NCBI GenBank assembly: GCA_003118195.1
Contig: BEXV01000293.1
Location: 142,975-206,974 of the forward strand
Source: Hemicentrotus pulcherrimus
Taxonomy: Eukaryota; Echinodermata; Echinoidea; Camarodonta; Strongylocentrotidae
Reading direction: 5' to 3'
Length of the DNA stretch: 64,000 bases
Shown here piece after piece: positions 60,810-64,000 of this stretch (its first letter is position 1; every line of letters begins with the position of its first letter). The position numbers and the translations under genes are program-made. Below the pieces are notes generated by a model, which was not told the origin of the DNA, did no database searches, and saw only the letters and a program-made list of their open reading frames with translations.

Positions 60810-61837
60810 AAGTGAGCGAAACTGCTTATGATGAAGATGATAAAAACAAGAATACATAAAAAGGAACGATCAAAGTCGAAGTTCCTATTTTTGCGCAAAC
60901 AAAACATTTAACAGAAACAAGAATACTGACAGTGTTAACGTAGAACTACTAAAGTAAGATGTAGGAATATTGTTAACCAAATAGTTAGTTGCATCAGATT
61001 GCCAGCTTTTCGCTATCGAAAATTGCCATTGACATGTAATGGCGTGTAATATTTGTCATGCGTATGTCATGAAATTGCATAATCATGTTGCAGTAAAATG
61101 ACCGAGTTGATCACGTGACAAGAAAATAATTGTGAATCTGTTACAGTGAGGCCTTTACCATGCATAATTAATAAAAGGCATCCAAAAGTATAAGGCTGTA
61201 TAACGTGTATCCCTTATTATGAATGCAACGATTCATGACTTCGATGTATTTGGCTTCAGAGTCTTGTCTTTTAAAGAGTTGCGAATAATCTAAATCAATC
61301 GCAAGTCTTCTAGTCAATCGCTCTGCACTCTCCTATCTCTTATGTACATAATTGCGATTGATATCGATCACAAATAAGATGATATTATACGAAACTGTGC
61401 CTACGATATCCTGGTGTGAAGAGAAATGATACGATATAAAACTCAGTGTATAAATGGTATAAGTCTTGGTTAAAGTATTCATTATTTTCTGCGTTCCTAC
61501 ATTTAACGATAAGCTTATTATGAAACCTCATGACGACTGCACTTCTGCATATTGTATATGTATGTCGCTCTTTGAAGCTACTTCCGTGTCTCCTTTCAGG
61601 CGTGGTGCACAGCTAATATTGTCTTTATGATGAAATGATGAAAGGATACCTTTAGAATAGAATGGCGCTTTTCAGCGTTAGTCGGCAAGAAAAACTGCTC
61701 TTCTGTCCCTTGGCGTACTGGTTCGTGCAAACAAATTTCTTTCTTTCATTTTGGGTTATTTTTCCACATAATATCACATCTTCGCGATTCTCCATCTTAA
61801 ATTGATGTTTTATAACTCGTATTTGTGTATATACGTG
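60810..61837 (+). other. Presumed intron 1 sequence, nothing recognised
   Basis: No exon, RNA gene or repeat structure could be supported. Confidence 0.5.
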
Positions 61838-61923
61838 CACTGTAAATAATATCTGTATTTTTACAGGGGAAAAAAATACAGATTTGTAACGTTTTAACTA
61901 AATACAGCAATTCAGATGTATTT

Positions 61924-62146
61924 TTTACATATATCCCGTAAAAGTACTTAATTTTTATTGTGAGACTGATTTACATCAGAAATTTGTAATTTTAAGGAAA
62001 AATAGAGTACTAATACAGTTTGCCTGTAATTTTACAGATCTATCTCGTAAAAATACTTCATTTTTATCATGAGACTTACTTACATCAGAACTTTGTAATT
62101 TTAAGGCAAAATAGGGTTACTAATACAGTTTGCCTGTAATTTTACA
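61924..62146. repeat. 110-bp tandem repeat, two copies
   Basis: Matching words are exactly 110 bp apart: CGTAAAAGTACTT and CGTAAAAATACTT (about 61935 and 62045), and TAATACAGTTTGCCTGTAAT at 62011 and 62121. Confidence 0.85.
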
Positions 62147-62716
62147 AATGAAATTGTTTACCTAAATGTATTTTTTTACAGATGTTGTATTCGTACAACG
62201 ATTTCTTAAATTGAATGGATATGGTGCAGTTTTACTTCGATGTGATTTAATTTGAATGCAGTTACTAGATTCTTTAACAAAATTCTGTTTTTATAATGTC
62301 GTTTTGATTGGACAGCAATTTACATTTCATGAAACTTATTTCACATGTACTGTAGCATAATTACAGATTCCGTTTTCCAACTTTACAATCCCAGACATGA
62401 TTTCGAATAATTAGGCGTTACGAAGTAGAATAATTAAGTTAAACGAGATTTAAAAGAAATTTAATATTGAAGTTTAATTAATATTCTACGAAGTATAATC
62501 CTAATATGAGGAATCATGTCCCTCCCTGATTGACTGTTATGTTAGTGTGACTACTAATACAATTGATATGTTGTCTTTTTCCCGCCCTTCTTTGCATGAT
62601 TGAATGAGCCTTTTGTCTTTGAATACTGACGCACATGGCTTTGAGTGGACTTCTTATACATGATGCGGAGGATGCTCATTTGCATATGAATGAAGTCCCA
62701 GAGACTTTGAATGTGT

Positions 62717-62821
62717 ACTATATTTTTACATTCATGCTGTAAAATTACATGGTGGTGTAAAAAAAAAATTAAAAAAATTGGGTCAAATACCAATACACAA
62801 AAAAGGTATTTCCACACCAAA
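62717..62821. repeat. Internal direct repeat, copy 1 (interrupted by SINE)
   Basis: TATTTTTACATTCATGCTGT...CCACACCAAAG matches 63104-63206. In copy 2 the sequence continues into TTGTAAACCAAATTAACAAAC. In copy 1 that continuation is found only after the SINE, at about 63060. Confidence 0.85.
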
Positions 62822-63056
62822 GGGAGGCGAGTTGGCTCAGTCGGTAAAGCGTCCGTCTGTCGAACCAAAGATCCCGGGTTTGACTCCCACCCAAGCGGAT
62901 GACTGAAACCTGCGATGTGTGTTAACGTGCCCCTTCCCTTGTTCATAGACGCAGGTTATGTCAAGTGGAAAACGGTGTAGTGGTCCAACTGCACAAACCC
63001 AGTATAGTACGATAATACTCTGTAAAGAGGTCTGTACTCAAAAGGAAGAAGGGAAA
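62822..63056 (+). mobile_element. tRNA-derived SINE, about 235 bp
   Basis: The body starts GGGAGGCGAGTTGGCTCAGT. TGGCTCAGTCGG (62833-62844) fits the pol III A box. GGTTTGACTCC (62877-62887) fits the B box GGTTCGANTCC with the CpG decayed. The 33-nt spacing is tRNA-like. Acceptor and T-stem pairing are poor, so it is not a working tRNA gene. The tRNA-unrelated part runs to about 63056. Its limits are set by comparison with the uninterrupted direct repeat at 63104-63230, and only a weak AAAG duplication flanks it. Confidence 0.75.
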
Positions 63057-63103
63057 GCTATAAACCAAATTAACAAACATTTGTATTTATACAACGTTTT
63101 TAT

Positions 63104-63206
63104 AATATATTTTTACATTCATTCTGTAAAATTACATGGTGGTGTAAACAAATAAAACAAAATTACTTCAAATACAAATACACAAAAAGGTACTTCCACA
63201 CCAAAG
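63104..63206. repeat. Internal direct repeat, copy 2 (uninterrupted)
   Basis: Counterpart of 62717-62821 with the continuation intact. A third partial copy of the neighbouring AAACCAAATTAACAAACAT...TTTTTACATTCATTCTG unit ends near 63274. Confidence 0.85.
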
Positions 63207-63429
63207 TTGTAAACCAAATTAACAAACATATGTATTTATACAACATTTTTGTACTATGTTTTTACATTCATTCTGATGTAATTTTAATCAACATACAATT
63301 TGTAAAAGAAAATACATGAAATGTTTGTAGGAGAAAATAACAACCAATCTGTATTTTTACAACATAATTTATGGCGACTCTGCTGACAGCAGATTTGCTG
63401 TAAAATTACAGAGATTTTTTTTTACAGTG

Positions 63430-63922
63430 TGACAATGTGTGCTTTGATCGGTCTACACGTATACTACGATGCCGTGAAGACGACATCAGCATTATCGTAT
63501 GACTAAACAAAAATGACATACTGAAGTTGATTTTTGAAAATAAAACAACATCTTTTCAAAATATATTTCCCAAATATAGTCAATGTATTATATTTCCTAA
63601 TATTTTCTAAATTCTTCAGTGTTTTGTTCGTACTTGGCAATATTCCGACGTGCTATTAGGTTTTTAAAAATTATCAACATGCTTTATCATGAAATTACTA
63701 TGGAGAATATATGTTATTTCGTTAAGCGGTATGTACTTTAATAGTTGTAATGCTCAATCTCACAATTACATTCATAGGATACTCATTTGTTTAAAGAGCA
63801 AGTGGCATCCTGAAATTTAAATTACTGAGTACACTCCACTTATTACGTATATATTGGTCATCTTATTCTCACTGCTTGTCTGTGTTTGTTTTGTCTGTCT
63901 GCCTGCCTCTTTCTCGTTCCCT
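63430..63922 (+). other. Presumed intron 1 sequence, nothing recognised
   Basis: AT-rich, no feature supported. Confidence 0.5.
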
Positions 63923-63959
63923 ATCTCTCTCTCTCTCTCTGACTCTCTCTCTCTCTCTG
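63923..63959. repeat. (CT)n microsatellite
   Basis: CT run interrupted by one GA step, close to the window end. Confidence 0.9.
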
Positions 63960-64000
63960 TCCCTATTCCTTTCTGTATATTCATTCTTTATATGTCCCAT

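Larger units (their letters stand above)
61838..63429. mobile_element. 1.59-kb non-autonomous element with CACTGTAAA termini
   Basis: CACTGTAAATAATATCTGTA...TTTTACAG at the left end is mirrored by CTGTAAAATTACAGAGA...TTTACAGTG at the right end, imperfect inverted repeats of about 30 bp. The interior is full of the palindromic word CTGTAAATTTTACAG and its variants. It contains a two-copy 110-bp tandem repeat and a direct repeat of about 100 bp, one copy of which is split by a SINE. There is no transposase frame. Ends of the type CACTGTAAA are seen in several dispersed DNA-transposon families of animals. I do not assign a superfamily, and no target duplication was found. Confidence 0.7.

Noticed and set aside
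62822..62892. Possible functional tRNA gene
   Set aside because: A and B boxes are present but acceptor and T-stem pairing is poor and the sequence continues as a SINE body.
1..64000. CRISPR arrays, operons, bacterial or viral genes
   Set aside because: None seen. Tandem repeats here lack regular spacers with constant repeats, and gene organisation is animal-like.

Overview
This is animal nuclear DNA, AT-rich and full of simple repeats, with four isolated single Ns and two N runs from a draft assembly. It has no bacterial or viral gene organisation. The one protein-coding feature I can support is a 5' exon with a canonical GTAAGT donor. Marine-invertebrate-like tRNA-derived SINEs, a decayed non-LTR retrotransposon, several MITE-like elements and dispersed 'GCGCTTAGAAACAT...(ATT)n' tails suggest a marine invertebrate. 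An echinoderm is my best guess. The species assignment is inference.

Layout: 1-26.3 kb is intergenic or upstream DNA. It holds microsatellites, an old 0.43-kb tandem duplication (2.8-3.66 kb), a 381-bp MITE (8.2 kb) and a recent 1.2-kb duplication around a single N (9.57-11.94 kb), followed by an 866-bp gap. One copy of that duplication carries a 72-bp piggyBac-like insertion at a TTAA site and the other has the intact empty site. At 13.4-13.67 kb, minus strand, is an unidentified open frame with an in-frame 41-residue repeat. At 26338-26760 (+) lies the first coding exon of a receptor guanylyl cyclase: signal peptide plus the start of the ANF-receptor ligand-binding fold. It ends at a phase-0 splice donor. 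I recognise no second exon, so 26761-64000 is probably intron 1 (over 37 kb) or intron plus nested material.

The presumed intron is a mosaic of mobile-element debris: a repeat family member at 33.9 kb, a frameshifted reverse transcriptase (37.24-37.85 kb, minus), a 225-bp near-perfect foldback element (39.05 kb), a SINE piece (39.35 kb), a GC-rich island (41.9 kb), a 188-bp duplication around another single N (42.5/43.9 kb), a 1.18-kb element with ~200-bp inverted arms (44.9-46.1 kb), a diverged ~190-bp-period tandem array (55.2-57.2 kb), a 404-bp MITE with a perfect 61-nt palindrome at its centre (60.4-60.8 kb), and a 1.59-kb CACTGTAAA-ended element with a nested SINE (61.8-63.4 kb).

No multi-gene system, operon, CRISPR or novel enzyme cluster is visible. 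What is worth a second look is the structured repeat content, the two assembly junctions with near-duplicate flanks, and the receptor exon.
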